A stretch of 64,000 nt of DNA from Mobilicoccus massiliensis (GCF_000826525.2 NZ_LN651328.1:142432-206431); one strand, 5' to 3'; positions 52,690 through 61,615 are shown, counted from the first letter of the stretch. Notes: generated from the letters alone by a model not told the origin. Numbers and translations are program-made.

Positions 52690-53780
52690 CACTCTTCGTC
52701 AGTCCGGCGGCGACGTCGGTGAGCGGCGGGCACGTCTACAACGAGGCCGTCCTCGCCGCCTGGCCCGGTGAACCTCCGGAACACGCGCGGCTCGAGGGAG
52801 ATTGGCCCGACGGCCCCGGCACCGCGGAGACCCTCGCGGCGGCCCTGCGCGGCCATGACGCCGCGATCGTCGACGGGCTCGTCGGTGCCGCACACCCCGA
52901 CGTGCTCGCCGCCGCCGAACGCGACGGATGCGCGGTGGCCCTGCTCGTCCACCTGCCGTTGCCCGACGAGACGGGGCTCACCGACGAGCGGCGCCGGAAG
53001 CTGACCGAACGCGAACGCGCCGCGATCCACGCCTGCACCACCGTCGTCGCGACGAGCCGCACCGCCGCCGCCGACCTCGCGGCACGCTACGAGCGCGACG
53101 ACATCGGCGTGGCCCCTCCCGGCGTCGTCCAAGGGTCGCTCGCCCACGGCAGCACCCCGCCGCTCATCCTCTGCCTGGCGGCGTTGACCCCCCGCAAGAA
53201 CCACGCCGGCCTCGCCCAGGCGCTCGGCCACATCTCGCACCTCGACTGGCAGGCCGTGTTCGCCGGTGGGGGCGACCTCGGTGCGCGGGCGGCGGTCGAG
53301 GGCGCCCTCGCTGCCGCCGGGATCGCCGAGCGGGTCGCCCTCGTGGGCGAGGTGACCGGCTGCGATCTCGAGGAGCTGTGGGCGCGCGCCGACGTCCTCG
53401 CGTTGCCGTCCTTCGCCGAGACCTACGGGCTCGTCGTCACCGAGGCGATCGCGCACGGCGTTCCGGTCGTCGTCGCCGAGGGCACCGGCGCGGTCGAAGC
53501 CCTCGAGGACGGCGAGGGGCCGGCCCCGGGGATCACCGTCGACCCCCATGACCCGTCCGAGATCGCCGACGGTCTCGCGACCGTCCTCGCCAATCCCGGC
53601 TACGGCGCATTCGCCCGCGCCCGCCGCGTCGACCTACGCTCGTGGTCCGAGACGGCGGCCGTACTCCTGGCGTGCCTGCCCGGCTCGACTCAGAAACAGA
53701 ACATGACCGATACCGGCCGAGAACGAGCCGGCAGATCGGGCATCGGCCCGGGGACGACATCGACGGAAGGCACTTCATGA
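52686..53780 (+). CDS. Glycosyltransferase family 4-like protein
   Basis: GT-B fold retaining glycosyltransferase, about 364 residues. Donor-binding part includes ILCLAALTPRKNHAGLAQAL, VFAGGGDLGARAAVEGAL, and the E-x7-E motif LPSFAETYGLVVTEAIAHGV. N-terminal GGHVYNEAVLAAW lies in the acceptor domain. Sugar and acceptor unknown. GTG overlaps the PTPS stop; its own stop overlaps the methyltransferase start, so these are one operon. Confidence 0.88.
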   Translation: MTLFVSPAATSVSGGHVYNEAVLAAWPGEPPEHARLEGDWPDGPGTAETLAAALRGHDAAIVDGLVGAAHPDVLAAAERDGCAVALLVHLPLPDETGLTDERRRKLTERERAAIHACTTVVATSRTAAADLAARYERDDIGVAPPGVVQGSLAHGSTPPLILCLAALTPRKNHAGLAQALGHISHLDWQAVFAGGGDLGARAAVEGALAAAGIAERVALVGEVTGCDLEELWARADVLALPSFAETYGLVVTEAIAHGVPVVVAEGTGAVEALEDGEGPAPGITVDPHDPSEIADGLATVLANPGYGAFARARRVDLRSWSETAAVLLACLPGSTQKQNMTDTGRERAGRSGIGPGTTSTEGTS

Positions 53781-54658
53781 CCGACGCCACACCGGATCCG
53801 GCCGACGCATCCGACACCGCCTCGGCACCCGGCACCCCTGCCCCACCGATGCCGACGCGCCCGGTGGAGGCCGACTGGCTCACGTTGCGCCGGCCCGCCG
53901 ACGAGGCCGCGCGCGAGGGCACCCAGCGCCTGCTCACCCGTCTGTGGCGTGACCTGCGTACTTGCGCCGGTCCCGAGCACGAACAGCGGCCCGTCCGGAT
54001 CGTCGACGTCGGCGCCGGCACCGGCGCCAACCAGGCGTGGCTCGCCCCGCGCCTGCCGTTCCCCGCGACCTGGACCCTCCTCGACCACGACGCCGACCTG
54101 CTGCACCATCCGGTCGCGACCGGCCAAGGCACTCGCGTCCACGGTGGGCTGGACGATCTGCCCCGGCTCGTCGAGGCCGACGGCACCCTCACCGTCGTCG
54201 TGGGGTCGGCGTTGCTCGACCTGCTCACGTACGACGAACTCGATACGCTCGCGACGCTTCTCGTCGAGACGGCGACCCCCGCCCTGTTCAGCCTCAGCGT
54301 CGACGGCGCCGTGAACCTCGTTCCCGCGGACGACGACGACACGCTCGTCGCGGACGCCTTCGACGCCCACCAGCGCCGCGACGGCCTGGCCGGGGCCTCC
54401 GCCGCGGACCACTTCTCGAGCCGGCTGCGCGAGGCGGGCGCCGAGGTCGTCGACGCGACGACCCCGTGGCGCCTCACGGCCGCACAGCCCGACCTTCTCC
54501 GGCGGTACCTGACGGATCGCGCCGCGGTGGCCGTCGAACACGACCCCGCCCTCGCCGACCGGGTGGAGGCGTGGCTCGAACGCCGCCTGCAGCAGGTCGA
54601 CGCCGGAACGCTCGCGGTCGTCGTCGGCCACGTCGATCTGCTCGCCCTCCCTCGCTGA
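53777..54658 (+). CDS. SAM-dependent methyltransferase
   Basis: Class I Rossmann methyltransferase, 293 residues. SAM motif I VRIVDVGAGTGANQAWLAPR, then TWTLLDHDADLL (motif II acidic) and VVVGSALLDLLTYDELDTL. The acceptor is not predictable. ATG overlaps the glycosyltransferase stop (ATGA). It probably methylates a product of the cluster (inference). Confidence 0.85.
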   Translation: MTDATPDPADASDTASAPGTPAPPMPTRPVEADWLTLRRPADEAAREGTQRLLTRLWRDLRTCAGPEHEQRPVRIVDVGAGTGANQAWLAPRLPFPATWTLLDHDADLLHHPVATGQGTRVHGGLDDLPRLVEADGTLTVVVGSALLDLLTYDELDTLATLLVETATPALFSLSVDGAVNLVPADDDDTLVADAFDAHQRRDGLAGASAADHFSSRLREAGAEVVDATTPWRLTAAQPDLLRRYLTDRAAVAVEHDPALADRVEAWLERRLQQVDAGTLAVVVGHVDLLALPR

Positions 54659-54661
54659 CCC

Positions 54662-55564
54662 GTGACCGACGCCCCGGCGACCCGGCGGATCGCGCTCGCG
54701 ACCCTGCAGGTCGTCGTGACGATCGCGCTGATCGCGTGGCTCGTGCACCTCTTCGGCACGAGCGCGGTGAGCGAGGCCGGAGCCGTGCTCACCCCGCTCG
54801 CCGTCGCCGGGGCGGTCGCGCTCGGGCTCGTCGGCGGCCTGGCGCAGGGGCTGCGCTGGCAAGCGGTCGCGGCCGGGCTCGGCGACCGAATGAGCACGGC
54901 CTACGCCGTGGCCCGCTGCCTGGAGGCGGCGTTCCTCAACGCGATCCTGCCCGGTGGGCTCGCCGGTGACGCGGTGCGCGCATTCCGGCGGGGGCGCTCG
55001 GGAACACGGTGGACCGCGAGCATCGGCTCGGTCGTCGGCGAACGGCTCTGCGGGACGGCCGTCGTCCTGCTCGCCGCCACTGCAGCGGCCGTCTCGTGGG
55101 GTCGGCTCGACCTCGCGGCCGCCTTCGCCCTGATCACCGTGGCGGTCGCCGCCGTGGCCGGCTGGTCGATGCGCCGGCTGCCGGCTCGTTCGGTCCTCGC
55201 GTGCGTGGGCTGGTCGGTGCTCGGCTGGCTCTGCTTCCTCGGTCTCTTCGCTCTCGCCGCCCAGGAGCTCGCCGCGGCGCACGCGGCTCCCGCCCTGGCC
55301 CCGGGGACGATGCTCGCGCTCGGTTCTCTGACCCTGGCGGGCATGTCGGTGCCGATCAACGTCGGCGGGTGGGGCCCCCGCGAGGGTGCGGCGACCCTCG
55401 CCTACGGCCTCGCGGGGCTCGACCCGGCGACGGGATTCACGACCTCCGTCGCCTACGGCCTCCTCGCGCTGATCTCCACCCTCCCCGGTGCTCTCGTCAC
55501 CGTCGCCGGGCTTCTCAGGAGCCTGCGTCGAGACGAACATCCGGAGGACGACGACACGCGCTGA
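54662..55564 (+). CDS. UPF0104 / lysylphosphatidylglycerol synthase-like transmembrane protein
   Basis: Polytopic membrane protein of 300 residues with about seven to eight helices (RIALATLQVVVTIALIAWLV, AAAFALITVAVAAVAGWSMR). The FLNAILPGGLAGDAVRAFRR and PINVGGWGPREGAATLAYGL motifs mark the UPF0104 (LPG_synthase_TM) family, related to MprF flippase domains. It may flip a lipid-linked product of this cluster. GTG 3 bp after the methyltransferase stop. Confidence 0.87.
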   Translation: MTDAPATRRIALATLQVVVTIALIAWLVHLFGTSAVSEAGAVLTPLAVAGAVALGLVGGLAQGLRWQAVAAGLGDRMSTAYAVARCLEAAFLNAILPGGLAGDAVRAFRRGRSGTRWTASIGSVVGERLCGTAVVLLAATAAAVSWGRLDLAAAFALITVAVAAVAGWSMRRLPARSVLACVGWSVLGWLCFLGLFALAAQELAAAHAAPALAPGTMLALGSLTLAGMSVPINVGGWGPREGAATLAYGLAGLDPATGFTTSVAYGLLALISTLPGALVTVAGLLRSLRRDEHPEDDDTR

Positions 55565-55595
55565 GCGACGTCCCGAGAGCGCCGGACCGGCGGCC

Positions 55596-56339
55596 TCATC
55601 CCCGGAGCAACAGCTCGGTACACACGTCGTCGCCGAGCACGAGACGCCGCGACGGTGGCCGAATCGCGTCGGCGAGCACGTCGGTACCGGAGAAACGCAG
55701 GCCCGGAACACCGTCGCCGATGAGCACCGGCGCGCAGGTGACGAAGAGACGGTCGAGGGCACCGGCCGCGAGGAATGACGACACGAGGCGCCCCCCACCT
55801 TCGACGAGGACGCGGCGCAGGCCACGCTCGGCCAGCGCGTCGAGGACCTCGGCCGGCTCGTACCCCGCCCCGGGCTCACGAACGACGACCTCCACGTGCT
55901 CGGGCAGGTCGTCGGGCACGTCCGCCGCCTCTCCCACCAGCCACAACGTCGGCGCGTCGGGCTCGGTGAGCAGATGCGAGGACCGCGGGACCCGGCCGCG
56001 GGGATCGAGGACGACCCTCGTCGGGTGGCCCGTGCGCAGCGGCGCGTCACGCACGGTGAGGCGGCAGTCGTCGGCGATGACCGTGGCCGCGCCGACGACG
56101 ACGGCGTCGACCAGCGAGCGCAGCACGTGCAGGTGACGACGGTCCTCGGGGCCGGTGACGAACTCCGCGTCACCGGTGCGTGAGGCGATGAAGCCGTCGA
56201 GGCTCTGCCCGAGCTGTGCGATCACCAGGGGTTCGTCGCCGGTGAGGGGGACGTAGAAGTCGTCCAACCCCGGCAGAGAGGTCGCAGACCCGTCCGCGTC
56301 GGGGACGGGCGTCGGGGTGTCGTCGGGCGTGGCGCTCAC
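55596..56339 (-). CDS. RibD C-terminal / dihydrofolate-reductase-like pterin reductase
   Basis: 247 residues of the RibD reductase (PF01872) fold: QLGQSLDGFIASRTGDAEF, VDAVVVGAATVIADDCRLTV, GRVPRSSHLL and RVLVEGGGRLVSSFLAAGA. The N-terminal deaminase domain of RibD is missing, so it works alone on a pyrimidine or pterin-like substrate using NADPH. It converges with the UPF0104 gene and, by content, belongs to the same cluster. Leaderless promoter seen upstream. Confidence 0.87.
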   Translation of the reverse strand: MSATPDDTPTPVPDADGSATSLPGLDDFYVPLTGDEPLVIAQLGQSLDGFIASRTGDAEFVTGPEDRRHLHVLRSLVDAVVVGAATVIADDCRLTVRDAPLRTGHPTRVVLDPRGRVPRSSHLLTEPDAPTLWLVGEAADVPDDLPEHVEVVVREPGAGYEPAEVLDALAERGLRRVLVEGGGRLVSSFLAAGALDRLFVTCAPVLIGDGVPGLRFSGTDVLADAIRPPSRRLVLGDDVCTELLLRG

Positions 56340-56345
56340 CCCGGC

Positions 56346-56351
56346 ACGCTA
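56346..56351 (-). promoter_or_regulatory. -10 box, probable leaderless transcript of the RibD-like gene
   Basis: TAGCGT on the minus strand ends 6 nt before the GTG at 56339. Confidence 0.45.
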
Positions 56352-56432
56352 ACCGGCGGGATGTGCCGGTGCGCGACGGAGTGTGTGCCGACTGTGTCCA
56401 GCAGCGCGACGAGGTGCGCGCGTCGGGCTGGG

Positions 56433-56621
56433 TCAGGCGTAGGTGTTGACGTTGCGACCGAGGTTGCCGTCGGTGGCCAGCGGCAGCGTCATGCTCTCGA
56501 TGAGCCTGCTCGCGGCCGCCTGCTGGGTGTCCATCGTCTTCTTGAGGATCGACACCTGGGCGTCCTGGTACGCCGCGGCCGTCCTACTGCTGAGGATGGT
56601 CTGGGCGAGTGCGACATCCAT
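56433..56621 (-). CDS. YjfB-like putative motility protein, orphan
   Basis: 62-residue peptide. The QAQVSILKKTMDTQQ-like segment (DAQVSILKKTMDTQQAAASR) and the C-terminal GNLGRNVNTYA match the YjfB family (PF14070), usually found beside flagellar genes. No other flagellar gene is visible in the window. The ATG is preceded by GGGAAGGACCCGAC. Role unknown. Confidence 0.7.
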   Translation of the reverse strand: MDVALAQTILSSRTAAAYQDAQVSILKKTMDTQQAAASRLIESMTLPLATDGNLGRNVNTYA

Positions 56622-56853
56622 GTCGGGTCCTTCCCGGTTCTTCGCAGGGCACCTCAGGGCGTCCGGCCCGGAGGACGGGGTGCGTGGCAGCGCACCCTCC
56701 GACCGGTCCCATCGGCCACGCGCGGGGTGCTCTGAGCGTGCCGCCGACGGGGTGTCGCCCACGCTCGACCCGCGGCGGCGATCCTGCTGCCTCCGAACGA
56801 GTCCCGGCCATGAACGCCGGTCTCGCATGCCGGACGATCGAGAGACGGACGTC

Positions 56854-58128
56854 CTAGGGCTCGGTGGGTGGGAACCGCAGCTCTGCCGCCGCACCGTCGA
56901 GGCAGTCCTCGCCGCCGGCGGATCCGAGCCACAGCTCGGCGCCGTGACGACGCGCGATCCACCGCACGAGCGGGAGGCCGAGGCCGTTGCCTCCGGTGGC
57001 ACCGGAGATGTACGGCCGCAGCACGTCGACGCCCTGCGGGAATCCGGGACCGTCGTCGGCCACGCGCACGACCGCGCATCCGTCGCGGTGGGTGACGGTG
57101 AGCATGACACGGGCCGTACCGTCCTCGCTGCGGCCGTGCCGCCGGGCGTTGTCGACGAGGTTCGTGATCGCCTGCTCCAGCAGCATCGCGTCACCCTCGA
57201 CCCAGACGGGCTCGGTGACGTCGACGACGATGCCGCCGATGCGCGTCTCGGCGTCGCACGCGAGCTCGTCGAGCCGCACCGCCTCGTGCCGGGCGGGCAC
57301 CTCGGCGTGGTCGATGCGCGAGGCGAGGAGGAGGTTGGCCGCCACCCGCCCGGCGCCCTCGGTGGTCGCGACGAGAGTGCGCAGGTCACGGGCCGTTTCG
57401 GGTTGATCGGCGGGCAACCGCGTGAGCGCGGATTCGGCGATGGAACGGATGCGGGCGAGCGGCCCTCGCATCTCGTGAGCGGCGGTGGCGAGGAACTGCT
57501 CGCGGTCGTCGAGAGCCCGTTCGGCGATACGCAGGCTGCGCCCTGCCGTCCACCAGACGATCCACGTGAGCAGGAGCAGCAACGCCGCGGATCCCAGGAC
57601 GGCGGGCGGGGTGAGGTCGGCCTGCAGCGGGCCCGCGCGGGGCGTGGCCGCCAACACGCACCCCGCGGGCGCGGGGTCGGCCTGGTCGAGCCACCACGGC
57701 ATGCCCGCGACGCGCAGGGTGCCGAGGTCGGAGACGGTGCCGTTCTCCTCACCGTCGGCGAGGCAGGCGTCGACCGCCGCCTGCCAGTCGCCGTCGATCG
57801 GCTGCCCGCTGCTGAAGAGCCGGTGATACTCCGCGCCACGCTTCCACACGAGCACCAGCCCGCTCGACTGCCTCGTCACGTGATCGCCGTAGAGCGCCTC
57901 GGTCTCGGGCCGGCCGTCGCTGCCGGCGTAGACGAGCGCGGCCGCCCGCGACGCCTCGCCACGCAGGATCGCGTCGACCCGCCCGCGATCGAAGTGTGCG
58001 TCCAGCGCGGTGAGCAGCGTGACGAGAGTCGCGAGGCCGGCGACGGCCACGGCGACGAAGATCGCGGTGAGGCGCAGGCGCAGTCGGCGAAAGACGTCAC
58101 CCGCACCGCCGAGCTGCCTCGTCTTCAC
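56854..58128 (-). CDS. Two-component sensor histidine kinase
   Basis: Membrane kinase, 424 residues. One helix near residue 25 (LTAIFVAVAVAGLATLVTLL), an extracytoplasmic region of ~150 residues, a second helix (SAALLLLLTWIVWWTAG), dimerisation box with phospho-His AAHEMRGPLARIRSIAESAL, N-box LEQAITNLVDNARRHGRSE, G1 VADDGPGFPQ and G2 GNGLGLPLVRWI. GTG overlaps the regulator's stop by four bases. Signal unknown. Confidence 0.92.
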   Translation of the reverse strand: MKTRQLGGAGDVFRRLRLRLTAIFVAVAVAGLATLVTLLTALDAHFDRGRVDAILRGEASRAAALVYAGSDGRPETEALYGDHVTRQSSGLVLVWKRGAEYHRLFSSGQPIDGDWQAAVDACLADGEENGTVSDLGTLRVAGMPWWLDQADPAPAGCVLAATPRAGPLQADLTPPAVLGSAALLLLLTWIVWWTAGRSLRIAERALDDREQFLATAAHEMRGPLARIRSIAESALTRLPADQPETARDLRTLVATTEGAGRVAANLLLASRIDHAEVPARHEAVRLDELACDAETRIGGIVVDVTEPVWVEGDAMLLEQAITNLVDNARRHGRSEDGTARVMLTVTHRDGCAVVRVADDGPGFPQGVDVLRPYISGATGGNGLGLPLVRWIARRHGAELWLGSAGGEDCLDGAAAELRFPPTEP

Positions 58129-58799
58129 CCCCGCACCTCGGCGACGAACCCGGCACCCCGCACGGTGTGGATGATCGGTGGTTCGCCGAGCTTGCCGCGC
58201 AGCAACCGGATGCGCACGTCGACGACGTTGCTGCTCGGGTCGGCGTACTCGTCCCAGCAGTGTTCGAGCAGTTCGGAGCGCGAGCACACCCGGCCCGCGT
58301 TGCGCACGAGGTGCACGAGGAGCGCGAACTCCTTGGGGGTGAGCAGCATCGAACGTCCACCGCGGGTCGCCTCGACGCGCGCGAGGTCGATCTCGACATC
58401 GCCGAGGCTCAGCGTGGAATCCGTGCCCCCGCCCTGGCGACGGGCCAGCGAGCGCAGCCGCGCGAGAAGCTCGTCCATGGCGAACGGCTTGACGAGGTAG
58501 TCGTCACCCCCGGCGTCGAGACCCCGGACGCGGTCGTGGATGTCGGCCCGCGCGGAGAGGAACAGCACCGGCACGGCGCACCCCCGGGCGCGGACGTCAC
58601 CGAGCAGCTCGGCGGCGTCCCCGTCCGGCAGGGCGCGATCGAAGACGGCCACGTCGTAGGAGTTCACGCTGAGCCGCACGTCGGCCTCCGCGAGGGTGCC
58701 GGCCTCGTCGACGGCATAGGCACGTCGGCGCAGCACATCGGCGACCGAGCGGCGCAGCTCCAGGTCGTCCTCGAGCAGGAGAACTCGCACAGCGTCCAT
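58125..58799 (-). CDS. OmpR/PhoB-family response regulator
   Basis: 224 residues: receiver domain with the acidic pocket LLLEDDLELRRS, phospho-Asp in YDVAVFDRALPDGDAAEL and Lys in DYLVKPFAMDELL; C-terminal winged helix SSNVVDVRIRLLRGKLGE ending VRGAGFVAEV. Start ATG 58799 by alignment, with no clear ribosome site. Cotranscribed with the kinase. Confidence 0.94.
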   Translation of the reverse strand: MDAVRVLLLEDDLELRRSVADVLRRRAYAVDEAGTLAEADVRLSVNSYDVAVFDRALPDGDAAELLGDVRARGCAVPVLFLSARADIHDRVRGLDAGGDDYLVKPFAMDELLARLRSLARRQGGGTDSTLSLGDVEIDLARVEATRGGRSMLLTPKEFALLVHLVRNAGRVCSRSELLEHCWDEYADPSSNVVDVRIRLLRGKLGEPPIIHTVRGAGFVAEVRG

Positions 58800-59139
58800 G
58801 ATCGGCCCGAGACTGCCCCGGGGCACCCACAATTGGCGCGCGTCGGCCCCGGCACTCCCCTGATCTGCGCCGGGACCGACGATGCGAGCCCACCCCGCTG
58901 CGGGGCCCGGTCGCGCCTCCCCCGGGGAACCACGACGTCGGCGCACCCGTGACTCATCGCCCCGGGGTCCGACCGAGCCAGTTCTATACGAGTGTTCATG
59001 ACGTTTTCGTGACGCTCCCCTGCTGGTCGGCCGGCTCCTAGCCAGGCCGGGAGCGTGCGCAGACCGACGTGGACCGGATCGTCCGCTGCGGCCGCGGAGC
59101 CCGAGGACGTCGAACCGGCCGAGTGGCCGACCCGGCGCG
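58800..59139. other. Interval upstream of the response regulator, no gene seen
   Basis: 340 bp holding the promoter of the two-component operon. TTTTCGTGACGCTCCCC near 59004 is less GC-rich than its surroundings, but I cannot assign a box. CGGCCGAGTGGCCGACC near 59118, close to the phosphorylase stop, could be a weak hairpin. Confidence 0.5.
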
Positions 59140-59901
59140 TCAGCGGACGACGGCGTCGAGGGCGAGCGTCAACGCGACCTCGCGCGCATCCTTGCCGAAT
59201 CTCCTGGCGTCCCAGTTCTCTTCGGCGAGCGTGTCGGCGGTGTAGAGGATCTGCGCGAACGAGACGCCGCGAAAGTGCGCGCACGCGGCGAGCGACGCGC
59301 ATTCCATCTCGACGACCTGGCATCCCTGCTCGAGACGCGATGCGAGAGTCGCGCGGGTCTCGCGATAGAAGGCGTCCGTCGTCCACGTCGGCACCTCGAC
59401 GGAGGCGAGCCCGGCGTCGTCGATCGCCGCCGCGCACGCCGACCGAAGCGCGGCGTCGGTCTCGACCCAGTCCGCGGGCGGCAGGTAGTGATAGGAGGTG
59501 CCCTCGGCCCGCAGCGCCCTCGTCGGCAGCACGAATGCCCCCTCGTCGAAGTGCACGAGGCCGCCGCACGACCCGACGGCCACGGCCTGCCGGACTCCGC
59601 TCATGAGGACGTGCTCGAAGAGGATCGTCGCCGCCGGGCCGCCGAGCGGGATCTCGACGAACGCCACCTCGACACCCCGATGTGTTCCCACCCGAACCGG
59701 GTGCCGTCGGATGATCGTCTCGACCTCGTCGACGACCTCGTACCCGTGCTCGTCGGCGTAGCGGCTCGCGACGTCGCCGAGCAACGTGAGCACCGCTCGG
59801 GGAGGCAGCGAGACCCGCTCCTGAGCCCGCTGGGCCGCGGAGATCAGGTCGTGCGGGTCCGCGTCGTGGTCGAGGATCGGGAAGGCACCGGAGTCACGCA
59901 T
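59140..59901 (-). CDS. Nucleoside phosphorylase (PNP/UDP family 1)
   Basis: Phosphorolytic enzyme of purine or uridine salvage, 253 residues. VAVGSCGGLVHFDEGAFVLP contains the phosphate/base loop, VVEMECASLAACAHFRGV the ribose-binding Met-Glu and ILYTADTLAEENWDARRFG the base-site Asp region. Which base it uses cannot be told. The gene follows rpmF in the same direction with 34 bp between. Confidence 0.88.
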   Translation of the reverse strand: MRDSGAFPILDHDADPHDLISAAQRAQERVSLPPRAVLTLLGDVASRYADEHGYEVVDEVETIIRRHPVRVGTHRGVEVAFVEIPLGGPAATILFEHVLMSGVRQAVAVGSCGGLVHFDEGAFVLPTRALRAEGTSYHYLPPADWVETDAALRSACAAAIDDAGLASVEVPTWTTDAFYRETRATLASRLEQGCQVVEMECASLAACAHFRGVSFAQILYTADTLAEENWDARRFGKDAREVALTLALDAVVR

Positions 59902-59935
59902 CCCGTCAGTCTCGCACCCGGCCGCCGCGGCGCCG

Positions 59936-60124
59936 TCAGTCGACCGGCACGCCTTCGACCAGGCCGAGCCGGGCGGCCTTGACCAGCCGACGAGGCACGA
60001 CGACCGTGCGTCGGCCGCCGGCGCTCGTCACGTCGACCTCGACGAGGTCGGGCGCGGACGCCTTCCAGTTCGCCCGGCGGCTGCGGGTGTTGGACCGGGA
60101 CATCTTGCGCTTGGGAACGGCCAT
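59936..60124 (-). CDS. rpmF: 50S ribosomal protein L32, zinc-independent form
   Basis: 62 residues beginning [20 protein letters not shown], the L32 signature. It lacks the four zinc cysteines of standard L32 (no Cys at all), so it is a C-minus paralogue used when zinc is scarce. Lies downstream of the rpmE2-CobW pair in the same direction. GGAG precedes the ATG. Confidence 0.94.
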   Translation of the reverse strand: MAVPKRKMSRSNTRSRRANWKASAPDLVEVDVTSAGGRRTVVVPRRLVKAARLGLVEGVPVD

Positions 60125-60196
60125 GGGGTTCTCCTGTGGGGTGAGACGGATAGGGGGCGGGATGGATGCGGGGATGACGACGTCGTGGGCCCGCGC

Positions 60197-60221
60197 GCCG
60201 GAAACGACGGCTGTCTCGGCG
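60197..60221. repeat. Half-copy of the GAGACAGCCG palindromic repeat
   Basis: The segment beginning GCCGGAAACGACGGCTGTCT equals the right arm at 50451. No left arm is visible. It lies 12 bp from the CobW-like gene's stop. Confidence 0.85.
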
Positions 60222-60232
60222 TTCGGACGAGG

Positions 60233-61292
60233 TCAGGCCACGTCGCGACGAGAGCCGAGCCACGGGTCGTACCCGTCGTCACGACCGGCCCACGCTCCGA
60301 GCCCGGCGGCCAGTTCGGCGTCGGTGAGCAGCGTGGCCTCGAACACGGCGGCGACCTCGTCGATCTCGTCGTCGAGACCGGTGACGACGAGACGCGTGCA
60401 CGCCTCGCATCCCGCGTCGTGCCAGGTGGAGAGGTTGCCGAGGCTGAGCTGACCGCCTGCGCCCTCCCACTGACAGACGACGTCGGGGCGGGTGGGCAGC
60501 CAGAAGACGCCGCGGCTGCGGCCGGGTCGTCCGCCCAGGGCCTCGAGGTTCTCCCGCAGTCGATCGGGGTGGAAGGGGCGCCACGACTCCAGCTGCAGGG
60601 TCCATACGCCCTCGCGACTCTCGGCCTCGGACGCGGACGCCGACAACGGGTCGCCCCGGTGCAGCACGTCCTCGCGGTCGCGGGGTTCGAGCAGCGCCGC
60701 GACGTCGAGTTCGTGCAGGCGCATGGTGCGGGCGGGGGTGAGGTGATCGAGCAGGACCTCAGCGGTCGAGTCGGGCTCGTCGTCCACGACGACGACGTCG
60801 GCGCCCTCGACCTGACGTACGAGGACCTCACCCACCGCCCGTTCGTCGTCGGCGGCCAGCGCCAAACCGCTCGCTCAGCAGGTCGTCCCCGCACACGTCC
60901 CACACGAGGTCGTCGCACGCGAGGGCGGTGACGACCGCGCCGATGTCGACGACACCCTGGTCCGCGAGCTCGACGAGCGCACGCAACACCGGAACCGGCT
61001 CGGCGGTGAGCGGCAGCGCGAGCACGATCGCCGTCGGTCGGCGCAGCGCGACCTCCCGGATCGCGGGAACGATGTCCTCCCGCAGGGCACAGCCGAGGCA
61101 GGCGTGCTCGAGCTCGGACGTGCGGTCCTCGATCGTGCCGCCGGCATCGTGGACGAGGCGGCGGAGGGTTCCGGCCTCCGCGTCCATGTCGTGGCGGATG
61201 ACGACCGCGCCCGGGAGGTCGAGCAGCAGACCACCGGTCACCGACGAGCGCAGCACCTCCTCGATCGTGCAGCAGGTGACGACGGGGATCAC
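60233..61292 (-). pseudogene. CobW/MrfA-like protein, frameshifted
   Basis: Homologue of the CobW-family proteins coded with zinc-independent ribosomal genes in actinobacteria (mycobacterial MrfA type, a ribosome remodelling/metal chaperone factor). The frame from GTG 61292 runs [17 protein letters not shown] through LEHACLGCALREDIVPAIRE to DVCGDDLLSERF at about 60867, then the conserved continuation GLALAADDERAVGEVLVRQV lies in another frame. Restoring one CG pair (GCGG to GCGCGG) near 60867 joins them. No Walker A is present in the N-terminal part, as in this subgroup. GTG overlaps the rpmE2 stop. Confidence 0.82.
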
Positions 61293-61561
61293 TTCGCACC
61301 CCGCGCCGCGCCGGCACCGCTGCGGCCGTACCGACGACGGAACTTCTCGACCCGACCCTCGCTGTCGAGGACGCGGGCCGTGCCCGTCCAGAACGGGTGG
61401 CTCGCCGCGGACACCTCGACGTCGACCACGGGGTAGACGTTGCCGTCCTCCCATTCGATCGTCGCCTCGGGCGTCGCCGTGGAGCGGGTGAGGAAGGCGT
61501 GCCCGGCCGCGCGGTCGCGGAAGACGACGGGTCGGTACTCGGGGTGGATTCCCTCTCGCAT
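61289..61561 (-). CDS. rpmE2: 50S ribosomal protein L31 type B (zinc-independent)
   Basis: 90 residues, type B L31: [20 protein letters not shown] and [20 protein letters not shown]. No cysteines; standard L31 has four and binds zinc. Expected to replace it under zinc limitation. The ATG lies 20 bp from the candidate Zur box, and its GTGA stop junction couples it to the CobW-like gene. Confidence 0.96.
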   Translation of the reverse strand: MREGIHPEYRPVVFRDRAAGHAFLTRSTATPEATIEWEDGNVYPVVDVEVSAASHPFWTGTARVLDSEGRVEKFRRRYGRSGAGAARGAK

Positions 61562-61580
61562 GGGACCTCCTGTATCTTAA

Positions 61581-61595
61581 TGCGAATCGTTCTCA
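61581..61595. promoter_or_regulatory. Candidate Zur box
   Basis: TGCGAATCGTTCTCA fits the actinobacterial Zur palindrome (TGAAAATGATTTTCA type) at 10 of 15 positions, in the 54-bp divergent promoter between rpmE2 and rpmB. One repressor could control both operons. Confidence 0.72.
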
Positions 61596-61615
61596 GTTCT
61601 AGCACAGGAGGAAGG

